Notes under the pieces: model-generated | Databases searched by the model: none | What the model was told of the DNA's origin: nothing | Seen by the model: the letters and a program-made list of their open reading frames with translations, nothing else | Assembly: GCF_020379485.1 (NCBI RefSeq) | Contig: NW_026014771.1 | Location: 1-64,000 of the forward strand | DNA length: 64,000 nt | Reading direction: 5' to 3' | Source: Brassica napus | Taxonomy: Eukaryota; Streptophyta; Magnoliopsida; Brassicales; Brassicaceae | Made by a program: the position numbers and the translations under genes | Part shown: one piece after another, positions 45,823-57,250 of the stretch | How the letters are laid out: each line of letters begins with the position of its first letter | How positions within the stretch are numbered: the first letter of the stretch is position 1

Positions 45823-48800
45823 TGACACTCCCGATCGTAGATGACCAGAAATGACACGGTCGGTGTTCCTCGATTGTCGATCTGAGGTTCTCAGAATACT
45901 TCCGATCGCCTTAGAACAACAACCAAAGAACACCAATGCTCCTATCAGATATAACTCTAGGCTTTTCAACCCGACAAAGTAATACCCGATAGTTAGTTCG
46001 TCCGGACATGGACTAATATCATATGGAACCCGTACTAAAAAAAAAACATTCTTTATATATCAATCAAAAGCATCTTACAAAATTTGTTATAAATTAACCT
46101 CGAGGTTTTCGGTCAACAAATCTTATACATAAGATATATGAAAATGACTTTGCAAGGATAATAAAACTGCTGCTGGCTAATGCTGTTCCTTCCCGTCCTA
46201 GAGTAAGGTCTCCCGCTGATACCACTCAAATTACCCTAAGGAGTGTTACTCTCATCAAAAGAGGTTTAGATGTAGTACTTAGGGATCGAATCCACAAGGA
46301 GCTAGTGAACAATTAAATCTGGTGTTTATTAATTCTAAGAGTTGTAAATGTTTAAATGAATTAGCAACAGTAACAAGCGAAGTAAATAGTAAATGTAACT
46401 TGGTTGGAAATGATATTAGATGCAGGGCCACTATTCAGGTGTTGGAGATTATAATACCTATAGATGCCTATTTGTTGCATGCATGATATATTAGAGCTCA
46501 ATCGCTTAACTCAGTGATCAGCTGTCGCATGTTTCACTGGTTAACAAGCTAGATCTCGTGTCTCAACGGTTAGTATGTCGACAACGAAAGAGTGTCGATC
46601 GATGGTCCTATTGGGACGTCGACCGATACACCTTTGCCAACGTCGATCGATAGTGAGTTGAGGACATCGGTCGACGGGTTCTAGCCAGGCCTATGCACGA
46701 GTATGATATGTCCTAATAAGATACTAAATTGGCGGTTAGCCCTCTCTAGCAGTCCTAATATGATAGATAGATGTCAGGATGGGATAACAAGGGTGCTTGA
46801 ATATGCAATCCTATGATCAAGTTCTAGTTAGCAAGGCTAAAACAAGTAGTGAATACAAATCTATCATGAATATCACAACAAGGTAGATCTATAGTTTGGG
46901 GCTAATTCCACAAACCTATCTGAACCCTGGATCTAATAAGTGAACTACTCAGACATAGCAAAGCAATTCATAACGATGAAGAAATAGAAATTCATAGTAT
47001 AGATGAAAAGAAATGAAAACAAGGAGTTCCAATCACAAGTGATCTTCTCTCCAAAACTCTCTCTTCTCTCTCAAAGTGAAACTGTAACAAAAAGCTCTCC
47101 CTGCCATCAAAACACTTAGGCAGTATATGATCTACTAGGTTAAAAACTCGTTAGGGCATTTTCGTAATTTGGCTTGGCCTTGTGTTTTAAGTCTGTTGGA
47201 TCCAAAATGTCGCGTGTCTAGTGTCTCGACATCGATCGATGGTACTTGTGTACATTGATCGATATTAATCTTCATTTGTCGAGGCATCCCTTGGTGTCGA
47301 TCGATAGCACTGATGCGGATCGATCGATTGTTCTTCCTCTCGTCGACCTCTACATGGTCAGCTCGGGTGAAATGTCCTTTAAGCTCCAAAATGGTCCAAA
47401 GTCATAGCTTTACTCCGAAATGCACCTGAACCTGAAAACATACCTAGAAGAGTAGAAAACATAGATATATATATATAGTAAAACACCTATATACCATGGA
47501 TGAAAACGGGTCAAATCCAAGGTATATCACCCGCCTATTGGTTACCTGCATCACAAATGAGTCATGAGTAACTAGTTTACTCAGTGAGCCTAGTCCCGCA
47601 CCCCAACATATATTAATAATATCTCAAGCAATCAACTTCATTTGTATGCAGTGGAAATATATTTCATATCTGGATATTTATTTATAAGGAATATTCTTCC
47701 ATCATTGTGAATCAAATCATATACCTCACTTCCATCTCATATTAATCTTTCAATTAAACCAAGATTAATTCTTAATTAAACCAAGATTAATCTATAATCA
47801 AAACCATGATTATTTCATAATTAAGATGAGTACTTGAGAACAAGTACTATGATTATGATTAACCTCACTTTAACCTTTTGATTACTCTTATGTATAGTTC
47901 ACAATAAGTAAACATAACACATTCTTATAAACTTGAGAGACTTTACTAACTCAATCAATCTCAACATCTATCTAGACTCACCTAAAGATTAATCTTGAAA
48001 CTGGCTTGGACAAGACTTGAGTTCCACTTGAACAAGGCTGAATGGACAGGACTGGATACTTCAAGCTTTACTCTACCTCTGACCTGAAACAGAGTGGTAT
48101 GATCACAAGATCAGTTCGGTTCATGCCTTAACACCTTAGATCTGATCCGTTCAAGCTTGGTTCTGCTCAGACTATACAAGTTCAGCTCGGTTCTAGTCAG
48201 TCTACCATAGTTCAGGACAAGATCAGACTGAGTTCAAATCGGTTTACTCAAGGCCAGATCAAAACATCATAGCTGGTGATTCTAAGAGGTTGATTCAAAC
48301 CGAAATTAATCAAAATCTAAACTATATCACCACTTAGAGAACTGATCCGACCAAGTTCTTATGTAAACATCAACTAGCTCTGATCAAGACATGACTGAGG
48401 TAAGAGACCAAAGCTTACCAAGATGAACCAAAGGACTAGATGGCCTTAGCTGATCCTCTTCTCCAAGGTAAGCTTGTGGCTGGACTGATCAAAGAGAAAG
48501 ATCAAGGTCTGATCATGATCTGAACTCAACTAGGTCTAGGGTTTTATTTAAAAATCTCACCTTCTGATCTTTCTCAAGGTAACAAACTGAGCTAAGGTTG
48601 AAGATTAGGTCACCACCAATTTTTTTTTGATTTATTTTCCTGATTTTTCTCACTGATTTTTCTGTTCTTCTTTCTCTCTTTCTCTCTGAAATTCTCTAGG
48701 TTTTTCTGCAGGGTTCTGAACGTGGGAAGCAGCTGGAGAGGGGTTAAATATGAGGTGAGCTTGCTTCAGGTGAGGGTTTCACTCAGGACAAAGCTAAGCT

Positions 48801-49338
48801 GAGTGGGGACAGCTGGCCAGCTGCTTCAGCACTCTCAGCACAAGCTGCTGTCTTTTCCTTAACCTGAAGAAACTCCAGCCTTTTCATGTGCTTCTCACAT
48901 GACAATCTAAGAAACAAGGCAAGCAGGCAGCTTGTGATTGTCATGTGACAGTTACTGAAGAAGCTAGGCAAGCAGGCAGGTGCAAGTCATGTGATTAAAG
49001 ACTGAGCAAGCAGGCTGGTGGAAGACATGAGTCTGGTCCAAAATTAATTGTAGCAGTTGGTTGATAATTTTCAATAATTTTTCAACCAAATATTCCTTGT
49101 CTTTGGCTCTCGTCTTGTTCTCGGAAAATCTCTTCCAGTTTAATAAAAATTCGACCAAAATATTTAAGACTCGACCAAACTATCAAGTGAAGGTCTTTCA
49201 ACCACAAGACAGTCCCTTCGAGGAATTAATCTACCGGGTCGATCTTTATATTTTATTAATCGTTGTTGAACCAACTAAAAACTGGTAGAGCGGGATTTTT
49301 CTCGACCAAAAATTTATTGGCTCATAAGGGTAATTACA
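45823..49338 (+). mobile_element. solo LTR in the minisatellite, itself interrupted
   Basis: TGACACTCCCGATCG to GGGTAATTACA, third member of the 1276/36380 family. Own sequence is 45823-46216 plus 47535-49338 (about 2.2 kb). A different LTR is inserted at 46217 with duplication CCCGC. The outer flanks (GTCTA and ATGGC) do not form a clean 5-bp duplication, so one end may have been rearranged after insertion. Hairpin at 47566-47582. Confidence 0.85.
46217..47529. mobile_element. nested 1.3-kb LTR or small element (TGATACCACTC type)
   Basis: 1313 bp, starting TGATACCACTCAAATTACCC and ending AAGGTATATCA, with duplication CCCGC at 46212-46216 and 47530-47534. No coding frame. It is unusual for seven or more CGATCGAT-type motifs in two clusters (46590-46680 and 47228-47345). 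It is probably a solo LTR; a TRIM-like element is possible. Confidence 0.8.
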
Positions 49339-49471
49339 ATGGCTGTCCATCAGTACACATATCAGCACGCTGGTCCTTGGACTCAGCACGCTAGACCTTC
49401 CTGTACACATATCAGCACGCTGGTCCTTGGACTCAGCACGCTGTCTGTTCAGTACACACAGGACGTCTGTT
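49339..49471. repeat. minisatellite, short block 3
   Basis: Two partial copies of the CATATCAGCACGCTGGTCCT phrase and one CACACAGGACGTCTGT, between the solo LTR and the antisense Tekay LTR fragment. Confidence 0.9.
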
Positions 49472-49717
49472 TTCCATGATCCATTCTGATCACTCACATC
49501 ATCGAGCTTCACCTGGATCTTGTCCAGCTACCAGCTCGCTTGTCCAGCTCCTTTGAGCTTGTCTCCTTCTTGGATTAGCTATGCCTTAGCTCCCTGATGC
49601 CCTTAACCTTACCTTCAGGCCATGGTATACTTATCTTTAGGTCATATGACCTGAATGGTGCGTTTCCTCGCACCGCAGTCCGTCCGGACGATCCTATCCA
49701 GGATCGGGGACATGACA
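49472..49717 (-). repeat. truncated 3' LTR of the antisense element
   Basis: Minus strand begins TGTCATGTCCCCGATCC, as in the young element, and is cut after 246 bp by minisatellite. The polypurine tract (AGTGGGGGAGACT on the minus strand) is at 49718-49730. Confidence 0.82.
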
Positions 49718-49730
49718 AGTCTCCCCCACT

Positions 49731-50248
49731 TACGAAGGATTCGTCCTCGAATCCAGTGGTGTTAACCTCTTGTCTCATGACAAAGGTTCCATCCGAACTC
49801 CTTTGTACCCGGAACATGGAGCATGCTCGATTGGTTCTTTCTAATCAATTCGTTGCATCTCCCACCTTGTTCCTTCTCACTGACCACCTCTTGGTCATCA
49901 TATACCCAACAAGTCTCCCCCACTTGATAGATATTTAACCCAAAATCTTATCAAGTGGTCCATCAAGCACCCATACAAAGACATGACTTGTGTCACTGAC
50001 CCAACTCTCCAGGTTGCGTTCGTAGTAGACACCAAGTCCATGTAGAACGCTCTAGTTCCATGACCAGATCAAATTCAGTACCTAGGAACATACTGAGTAC
50101 TCAAGTCTTAGTAGATTCAACCAATCTCCAAGCCACTCGATGCACCAGCCAAGTCCTAGCGAACATGTTCCAATCTTTAGGCTGGTCACTCTACCATGAG
50201 TCCTAACAGATTGTTCTGTTCCCTTAAGTCCTTCCTGGACAATAAGGT
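49731..50248 (-). other. non-coding interior of the antisense element
   Basis: The first bases on the plus strand match the GAGGACGA end of pol in reverse. The rest (about 490 bp) shows no pol similarity and no coding frame. It may be filler acquired when RT, RNase H and integrase were lost. A second ACAAGTCTCCCCCACTTG block at about 49908-49925 is a second polypurine-tract-like sequence. Confidence 0.6.
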
Positions 50249-50377
50249 TTATGATTCCAGCAATTCATCAATCCTGGGTAAAGGGTACTTGTTCTTCCCA
50301 GTCACCCTGTTCAAACCCCTATCATCAATGCACAACCTAAAGCTACCATCCTTTTTCTTAACAAATAGGACTGGTGC
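50249..50377 (-). pseudogene. RT fragment of the antisense element (left of insertion)
   Basis: Minus strand reads [20 protein letters not shown] and on to [15 protein letters not shown]. It continues the RT at 58931-58960 across the inserted element, with the shared GGTGC target duplication. Ends abruptly at 50249. Confidence 0.85.
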
Positions 50378-52070
50378 TGTCATGTCCCCGATCCTAGATA
50401 GGATCGCCCGGACGGGCCATGGTGCAGGGAGACGCACCAGTCAGGTCATTAGACCTTGAGACAAGCGTATCATGGTCCTGAATGAAGGTTAAGGGCATCA
50501 GTCAGCTGAGACTTAACCAGGATACGATGGAAACAAGGGTAAAGGAGTTGAGTGAGTGTTTAGGCAGCTGGACGAGTGTTGGTTTGAGTTCAATCAGCTC
50601 GGTTCAGCTGGTATTCAGTTCACCATGATCTGTTCAGCTCACAGGAGCTGGTGGACTAGCTCACTCAGCTGGGAACAGCTGGAGGTCAGCTCAATCCGGT
50701 GAACGGTGCGTTCTGGTTCGGATCAGTGTGGACGAGTCCGGGACGGTTACTGGGCGAGCCGATGGTCCGGGTGCAGGACGGTTCGACCAAATTGGTCTTA
50801 GGCTTGGGACAGGGAGTGGGCAAGCTTCCAGAGTGTGAGCTGAGGCTCAGTGATCGATTTGTCAAAGGAAGAAAAGGGGAGAAACCGCCAATGGGCGGTT
50901 ATGGGACGGTTTTGGGAAGAAGGGATGTGATTTTGGGTAACTGTTCGCCCAGGCGGTTGGGGACAGTTTAAGTCGTCCTCTCTCTCTCATTTCTGCCATT
51001 CTGGTCGATTTTTACTCACTTTCACACAGAGAGAAACACAGAGAAAATTCAAGAGAGAAAGAGAGACACAAACCTTGGATTGGCCGATTTGATCCAAGAG
51101 ATTGTTCTTGAGTGTTCCTGGTGTGTTTGGGCGTGTGATCAAGAGGATGGATTTGAGGCAGAAAGACAAGGAGAAGGCAAAGGAGAAAGAGAAGGAAGTC
51201 GCCCCTGGAGACCGAACTCCTAAGGTGAGAGGTGTGGCCAAGAGTAACCGGACAAGGCCGCGGATGATGGCCGTGTGAGTCTGGCCGGTTTGGATCGATT
51301 GGCCACTCCTTACTCTTACTTCTTCTACTCTGTTTTCTTCATATATATTGTACAATCGATTGTTTTATGATATTACAGGGAAGGATCTATCGATCTTAAG
51401 GCCTTGGCCTGATCAAATCCCCATGAAAGCCCCTTGTTCTTGTGTGGGATGTTCATGGCCGAGATCACTATGATCTGAGCCGGTTCTTTTGAATCTGATT
51501 ATGGGAAATTTTTCTTCTGAATTGTCATGATTTATCATGAATTTTATTTGGTATTTGGATCTCTTTTTAAAGGTGGTCAGATTTGACATTTTTGATGATT
51601 GTTCTTGACTAGATTGGATCCGACCATGCAATGTGAACTGATTCTTGTTTTGTAATCTAACCTTGTGATTGTGTGTTTGTTTGTGTTGGATCCAGGACCA
51701 GAAATGGACCGTGGTAAGGGAAAAGCACCATGAGGACCGCGGCCATGGGAAGATGTGTGGTGATTGGGTTGATTCTGAAAATTGTGTAATTATTGTAGCC
51801 TATTGTGCAACTTGTGAACTTATGCGATTCTAGTGTGTGATCTATTTATTAGGATGATGAATGATGTATGAACCTTGGTTATTATCTATGAAATATCTAT
51901 TTGCCCTAGTCGATGTTGGATTGTTTAAGTGTGAATGTTGGAACCTCAAAACTCTGAAAAAGACTTAGAATTATTTAACACTTGAACTTGAATATGTAAA
52001 TGAAACTGGTTGCATTGTTTGGTGAAGCCGCGGTCTGGTTGGATTGGGGAATCCAGGATCGGGTCTTACA
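50378..52070 (+). repeat. 5' LTR of the young Tekay element (1693 bp)
   Basis: TGTCATGTCCCCGATCC to ATCGGGTCTTACA. Contains a CAGCTGG-rich region (50560-50700), a pyrimidine-rich tract (CTCTCTCTCA near 50980) and an AG-rich transcribed-leader-like tract (51028-51070). No obvious TATA box was found. There is no stable palindrome array like that in the Tat LTRs. Confidence 0.92.
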
Positions 52071-52073
52071 AGT

Positions 52074-52085
52074 TGGTATCAGAGC
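52074..52085 (+). other. primer-binding site, initiator Met tRNA
   Basis: TGGTATCAGAGC, exact complement of the 3' end of plant initiator methionine tRNA apart from CCA handling, three bases from the LTR end. Confidence 0.9.
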
Positions 52086-52150
52086 ATTCTTGATTCTAGG
52101 ATTTGTTGGGTTATCCTAGCTCACCACACACTTGGCCGTTTGGACTCATG

Positions 52151-52260
52151 GTGAGATAGTTGGGTTCTAAGTAATCTTTTGTACTGATTAACTTAGGAGT
52201 GATTGAGGTTTGTGTGTTCAGTTGTGGACTAACCTTTTGTTTGTGTTTGTAACTCCTAAG
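52151..52260 (+). other. candidate intron in the gag start codon region
   Basis: The first ATG after the PBS (52148-52150) is followed directly by GTGAGATAG, and the gag body starts right after a TTTGTAACTCCTAAG acceptor-like sequence at 52260. Removing these 110 nt would put the ATG in frame (phase 0) with the basic gag N-terminus (GTRRYKSRKGK). Without splicing, gag has no in-frame ATG for over 100 codons. T-rich upstream of the AG. Inferred only. Confidence 0.45.
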
Positions 52261-53734
52261 GGTACAAGAAGGTATAAATCTCGGAAAGGAAAGGAGGCAA
52301 CTGGAGCGTCTGGAGCAGTGGGGCAGGATGGTGCTGAACAGACCGGAGTGTTACCAGCTGGAACCATTCCAACCACAGTGCTACCCGCTCTGGTGGAGCA
52401 GGTGGACAATGCAACCGGACTTCCAGTGGGTCCAACTCTTCCTACTGAGGTTAATGAAACTAATGTGGACGAGCAGCAAGAGCAAGTCCATGGAGACGAT
52501 ACTGGGTTGTCCAACGTTGGTGCTGGGAGTGGCCAGAATGTTGATGCAAACAATGTTCGGGTCACTGGTGCCGAGGAGGTCATTGAGCCGACCATAAGGG
52601 GCTTGGTGGAGGCTATGCAGATCATGGGAGCTCAGATAGCCTCCTTGACACAGGCGTTCACACCATTGGTGAACTCGTCCGTGGGACAGGCTAATCCCCC
52701 GGTTCGGGTTGCTGCTGGATTGGCTGATGTTGGTGCTGGCCGTGTGGCTGAGGTGATTGAGATAGACCCACCGGTCAGGCCAGTGCATGGTATGGACTAC
52801 CTGAAGGTGCTGGAGCATATCTCCAAGTTGGTAACCAAACACTTTGCTGGAAGTGTTGATCCTATGGAGGCGGACGAGTGGAGAACCAGGTTGGTTCGAA
52901 ACTTCAAGTCCACACGATGTCCTGAGGATTACCAGATGGACATAGCAGTACACTTCCTGGAGGGAGATACACATAATTGGTGGTTAGCTTTGGACAATCG
53001 TACCAATGGTACCATTGAGCACTTTGCTGACTTTGAGGTTGAGTTCAACCATAAGTACTTTCCTGCTGACGCGTGGGATCGTTTGGAGTCCAAGTTCCTG
53101 GACTTGACTCAGGGACGGAGGACTGTTCGTGAGTATGAAGAAGAGTTCAACCGACTCAGGAGGTATGTGGGAAGAGAACTGGAGGATGAGAAGGTTCAAG
53201 TCCGAAGGTTCATCCGAGGCCTAAGGGTGGAACTTCGAACCTACTGTTCTGTTTGTAAGTTCCACACGGTTTCTGAGTTGGTTGAGAGGATGGCCTTGCT
53301 GGAGACCAACCTCGCCAAGGAGGGTAAGCAGAAGCTGAAGAGTGTGGTGGTATCCTCGGGTCAGAGTGGTGACAAGAAGAGGAAGAGGGACTCGACCGAG
53401 GAGGGTAAAACCTCAAGTGGTAGGTCAGAGTGCCCTAAGTGTGGTCGACACCACGGTGGAGAGTGCTGGAAGGCCATGGGTGCCTGTACTGGATGTGGTA
53501 AGATGGATCACTCAGCCAAGGATTGTCCAAGCCCGTTGGGTGAGTCCAGGACATGTCACCACTGCGGCCAGAAGGGCCACTACCGCAGGGATTGCCCTAA
53601 GTTGCAAGGCAACCAAAGTAAGGGACGTGGAGAGGCTAGCAGGCCAGTCCAGGGACGAGGCCAGACCTCAACACCTCGTGTGTATGAGCTATCCATGGAT
53701 GTGGATGGGACTCAGCCTTTCCAAATGATCACTG
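52261..53734 (+). CDS. Tekay gag
   Basis: Structural protein of the virus-like particle. Residue numbers count from 52261. Basic N-terminus; a proline- and glutamine-rich linker; TQAFTPLVNSSVGQA near 135-150; capsid-type core about 170-330 (CPEDYQMDIAVHFLEGDTHN, FNHKYFPADAWDRLESKF, VREYEEEFNRLRRY); then a KKRKRD basic patch. Three zinc knuckles follow at about 390-440 (CPKCGRHHGGEC, CTGCGKMDHSAKDC, CHHCGQKGHYRRDC) for RNA binding. The open frame extends upstream to 52210 without an ATG (a TTG is there), and downstream to a TAG at 53791-53793 if the next intron is retained. It is fully open, unlike the other gag copies here. Confidence 0.9.
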
Positions 53735-53827
53735 GTAACATTCTAGACTACTACTTTTACAATTCCAGTAGAATTGCATGGTATGGAACCTAGGATGGAT
53801 AGATATACTTTGATGGGTCTTGTGTAG
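53735..53827 (+). other. candidate intron between gag and protease (young element)
   Basis: 93 nt from GTAACATTC to TCTTGTGTAG. It contains two in-frame TAG codons, so unspliced RNA ends gag 18 codons in. Removing it completes a glycine codon across the junction and continues directly into protease in the same frame. The same place is occupied by 91- and 96-nt blocks in two older copies with similar ends. Confidence 0.55.
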
Positions 53828-54174
53828 GGACCTTAACTATTGGTGGTGTGGAAACACACACATTATTTGATACTGGAGCTACACATAGTTTTGTGAGTCC
53901 AAGTATGATAGGAAAAGGTTTGTTCCAGTATGGAACATGGGATGGTCTTGAACGAGTGAGTGCGGCCGGAGGGCAAGTTATGAACTCACTCGGTCTGGTT
54001 AAGGACATCCCTGTGGTGATCTTGGATATGCCGATGCCTATAGATCTGATTGTTGTCCCCCTCAAGCATCATGAAGTGATCTTGGGCATGGACTTGTTGG
54101 GAAAGTATCGGGCAACTCTAGATTGTCACCGGGGAAGGGTGCAACTTGAGAACGAGTTTGGACCCCCCGATTAA
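53828..54174 (+). CDS. Tekay protease
   Basis: Retropepsin that cleaves the polyprotein; forms a dimer in known relatives. Active site [15 protein letters not shown] (Asp at 53869-53871), an internal hydrophobic block ([20 protein letters not shown]) and the second conserved motif [17 protein letters not shown]. It is in the gag frame, so it would be made as a gag-protease fusion after splicing. The frame stops at TAA 54172-54174. RT is in the next frame, the switch falling at a run of six C (54163-54168). Confidence 0.85.
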
Positions 54175-57100
54175 GTACCAAAGAATCAAGCCAACCTCTT
54201 GTAGTTTGGTGGTTTCAGCAGTCCAAGTAGAACGGATGCTTGGAAATGGTTGTGAGGCCTTTTTGGCTACCATTTACACTGATGAGGTTGTAGGGGCCTG
54301 CGACCCAGAGGGTATACCGTTGGTTCGGGAATTTCAGGATGTGTTTGGGGCACTACAGGGCATTCCCCCTGATAGGGCTGACCCATTCATCATTGAATTG
54401 GAACCTGGAACGGCCCCATTATCAAAAAGTCCATATAGAATGTCACCAGCTGAGATGGCAGAGCTGAAGAAGCAACTTGAGGAGTTGCTTGAGAAGGGGT
54501 TCATACGCCCTAGTGTATCACCTTGGGGAGCACCAGTCCTATTTGTTAAGAAAAAGGATGGTAGCTTTAGGTTGTGCATTGATTATAGGGGTTTGAACAG
54601 GGTGACTGTGAAGAACAAGTACCCTTTACCCAGGATTGATGAGTTGTTGGATCAACTCCGTGGAGCCAAGTGGTTCTCCAAGATTGACCTGGCCTCTGGG
54701 TATCATCAGATCCCCATTGCACCAGATGATGTGAGGAAGACAGCGTTCCGAACTAGGTATGGCCACTATGAGTTTGTGGTTATGCCGTTCGGACTGACCA
54801 ATGCACCTGCTGCATTCATGAAGATGATGAACGGCATCTTCAGGGAATACTTGGACGAGTTTGTGATCATCTTCATTGATGATATACTCGTGTATTCCAA
54901 GACAAAGGAGGACCATGAAAGACACCTTAGGGCGGTGTTGGGCCGCCTGAGAGAACAGATGCTCTTTGCTAAGCTAAGCAAGTGTAGTTTCTGGCAGAAG
55001 AGCATTGGGTTCCTTGGACATGTGGTGTCTGAAAAAGGAGTCTCAGTGGATCAAGATAAGATTAAATGTATCCAGGAATGGCCACAGCCACAGAATGCTA
55101 CGGAAGTTAGAAGCTTCTTAGGGTTGGCTGGTTATTACAGGAAATATGTCAAGGGGTTCTCGAGCATAGCTCAACCTATGACTAGGCTGACAGGCAAGGA
55201 CGTGAGGTTCACATGGTCTGAGGAGTGTGCGAAAAGTTTTGCAGCACATGGTCTGTTGCCTGAGGCTGATCAGCCTTATGTGGTGTATACGGATGCGTCC
55301 ATAACCGGTCTTGGTTGTGTTTTGACACAACATGGGAAGGTCATAGCCTATGCTTCCCGACAGTTAAGGAAGCATGAGGGTAACTATCCGACCCATGATT
55401 TGGAGATGGCTGCAGTAGTATTTGCATTAAAGATATGGAGATCATATCTTTATGGTGCCAGGGTGCAAATACTCACAGACCATAAGAGCTTGAAGTACAT
55501 ATTCACTCAGCCTGAATTAAACTTAAGGCAGAGGAGGTGGATGGAGTTTGTTGCAGATTATGTTCTGGACATAGCTTATCATCCTGGGAAAGCTAACCTA
55601 GTGGCTGATGCTTTGAGCCGCAGAAGGGCTGAAGTGTCATCTGAGAGGGAGGCGGATGAACTGGAAGGGATGATCAGGTCCTTGAACCTCAACACCTTGG
55701 TTGGTTCAGATGAGCCATTGGGGTTGGAGGCAGTGAACCAGGCCGATCTCCTGACCAGGATCAGGCAAGCACAGGGCCTGGATGAAAATCTAAAGAAGGT
55801 AGCCGCCAATGACAAGACCGAGTACCAGACAACTGACAATGGTACCATCTTGGTCAATGGGAGGGTCAGTGTTCCTAATGATAAGGAACTCAAAGAAGAG
55901 ATTATGAGACAGGCTCATAAGTCTAAGTTTTCAGTTCATCCTGGACTGAACAAGATGTATAGGGATCTGAAAAGGTACTACCATTGGGTGAGGATGAAAT
56001 CTGATGTTGCAGAGTGGGTGGCTAAGTGTCCCACTTGTCAACTGGTGAAGGCAGAACATCAGGTTCCCAGTGGTCTACTTCAGAACCTACCCATACCAGA
56101 ATGGAAATGGGATCTTTTCACAATGGATTTTGTGACTGGATTTCCCACGACCAGGAATAAGAAAGATGCAGTGGGGGTTGTGGTTGATCGGCTAACCAAG
56201 TCGGCTCATTTCCTGCCTATCAACAAAGGGGATGGGGTCGATAGGATTGTGCAAGTGTACCTAGACGAGATAGTGAGGTTGCATGGTGTTCCAGCAAGCA
56301 TTGTCTCGGACAGGGATCCAAGATTTACATCTTATTTCTGGCAGGCTTTCCAAAAGGCCTTGGGAACCAGAGTGAATATGAGCACATCTTATCATCCTCA
56401 AACGGATGGGCAGTCTGAAAGGACAATCCAAACCTTGGAGGATATGCTAAGGGCGTGTGTGTTAGACTGGGGAGAGTCTTGGGAAAAACACTTACCCTTA
56501 GTGGAGTTTGCTTACAACAACAGCTTCCATACAAGCATTGGTATGTCGCCATATGAGGCTTTGTATGGTAGGCCGTGCAGGACACCCCTATGCTGGACCC
56601 AAGTGGGGGAGCGTAGCATGTTGGGTCCTGAGATTGTAGAACAGACCACTGAGAAGATCAGGATGGTCAAAGAGAAGATGAAAGAGGCGCAGGACCGCCA
56701 AAAGAGCTATGCAGACAAGCGTAGGAAACATCTTGAGTTTGAGGTCAATGACCTGGTGTATCTCAAGATGATTACCTTTAAGGGTAGGACCAGGGTTTCT
56801 GGACGAAAGAAACTGGATCCTAGGTACTTGGGTCCATTCAGGATCATAGAGAGAGTGGGTGCAGTGGCATACAAGGTTAACTTGCCATCAGCAATGGATG
56901 CATACCACAATGTGTTCCATGTATCCCAACTCCGGAAATGCTTGTCTGAACAAGACATTGTCTTGCCCGAGATTCCTGCTGACCTTGGTAAGGACCTGGC
57001 TTTGGAAACCTTGCCGGTTCGGATTGTGGATCGGTCAGAGAAAGCTATGAGAAAGAAGACAGTTCCCATGATCAAAGTGGTGTGGGATTACAATGGTAAG

Positions 57101-57250
57101 GACCTCATCACTTGGGAAACAGAAGCAAAAATGAAAGCTATGTATCCGGATTGGTACATACAATTTCTTCCTGAGGAAACACTTAACATGGATTCGAGGA
57201 CGAATCCCAAGTTAGTGGGGGAGACTTGTCATGTCCCCGATCCTAGATAG
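54146..57250 (+). CDS. Tekay pol: RT, RNase H, integrase, chromodomain-like tail (1034 aa)
   Basis: Copies RNA to DNA and inserts it. RT is at about 90-335, with catalytic FIDD at 243-246. RNase H follows (VYTDASITG, Asp 383). Integrase has the zinc-binding H-H-C-C (from about 591; Cys 628 and 631) and a catalytic core with Asp 661, Asp 722 and Glu 758, that is D-D-35-E with ideal spacing. The C-terminal [10 protein letters not shown] block is followed at about 957-1010 by a chromodomain-like segment ([18 protein letters not shown]), the hallmark of chromoviruses of Tekay type. Odd: nine residues present in the copy at 26740 are missing between RT and RNase H (around [11 protein letters not shown]). 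The frame runs 24 nt into the 3' LTR. The first residues lie in the protease overlap; there is no evidence of a separate start. Confidence 0.93.
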   Translation: MRTSLDPPIKYQRIKPTSCSLVVSAVQVERMLGNGCEAFLATIYTDEVVGACDPEGIPLVREFQDVFGALQGIPPDRADPFIIELEPGTAPLSKSPYRMSPAEMAELKKQLEELLEKGFIRPSVSPWGAPVLFVKKKDGSFRLCIDYRGLNRVTVKNKYPLPRIDELLDQLRGAKWFSKIDLASGYHQIPIAPDDVRKTAFRTRYGHYEFVVMPFGLTNAPAAFMKMMNGIFREYLDEFVIIFIDDILVYSKTKEDHERHLRAVLGRLREQMLFAKLSKCSFWQKSIGFLGHVVSEKGVSVDQDKIKCIQEWPQPQNATEVRSFLGLAGYYRKYVKGFSSIAQPMTRLTGKDVRFTWSEECAKSFAAHGLLPEADQPYVVYTDASITGLGCVLTQHGKVIAYASRQLRKHEGNYPTHDLEMAAVVFALKIWRSYLYGARVQILTDHKSLKYIFTQPELNLRQRRWMEFVADYVLDIAYHPGKANLVADALSRRRAEVSSEREADELEGMIRSLNLNTLVGSDEPLGLEAVNQADLLTRIRQAQGLDENLKKVAANDKTEYQTTDNGTILVNGRVSVPNDKELKEEIMRQAHKSKFSVHPGLNKMYRDLKRYYHWVRMKSDVAEWVAKCPTCQLVKAEHQVPSGLLQNLPIPEWKWDLFTMDFVTGFPTTRNKKDAVGVVVDRLTKSAHFLPINKGDGVDRIVQVYLDEIVRLHGVPASIVSDRDPRFTSYFWQAFQKALGTRVNMSTSYHPQTDGQSERTIQTLEDMLRACVLDWGESWEKHLPLVEFAYNNSFHTSIGMSPYEALYGRPCRTPLCWTQVGERSMLGPEIVEQTTEKIRMVKEKMKEAQDRQKSYADKRRKHLEFEVNDLVYLKMITFKGRTRVSGRKKLDPRYLGPFRIIERVGAVAYKVNLPSAMDAYHNVFHVSQLRKCLSEQDIVLPEIPADLGKDLALETLPVRIVDRSEKAMRKKTVPMIKVVWDYNGKDLITWETEAKMKAMYPDWYIQFLPEETLNMDSRTNPKLVGETCHVPDPR
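57214..57226 (+). other. polypurine tract
   Basis: AGTGGGGGAGACT immediately before the 3' LTR, inside the pol frame. Confidence 0.85.

Noticed and set aside
46217..47529. Athila assignment of the nested 1.3-kb LTR
   Set aside because: The CGATCGAT motif reminded me of Athila-type LTRs, but there is no internal region to prove lineage.
45818..49343. Clean 5-bp target duplication for the LTR at 45823
   Set aside because: Flanks read GTCTA and ATGGC; only a loose TATGG overlap can be argued. Not claimed.
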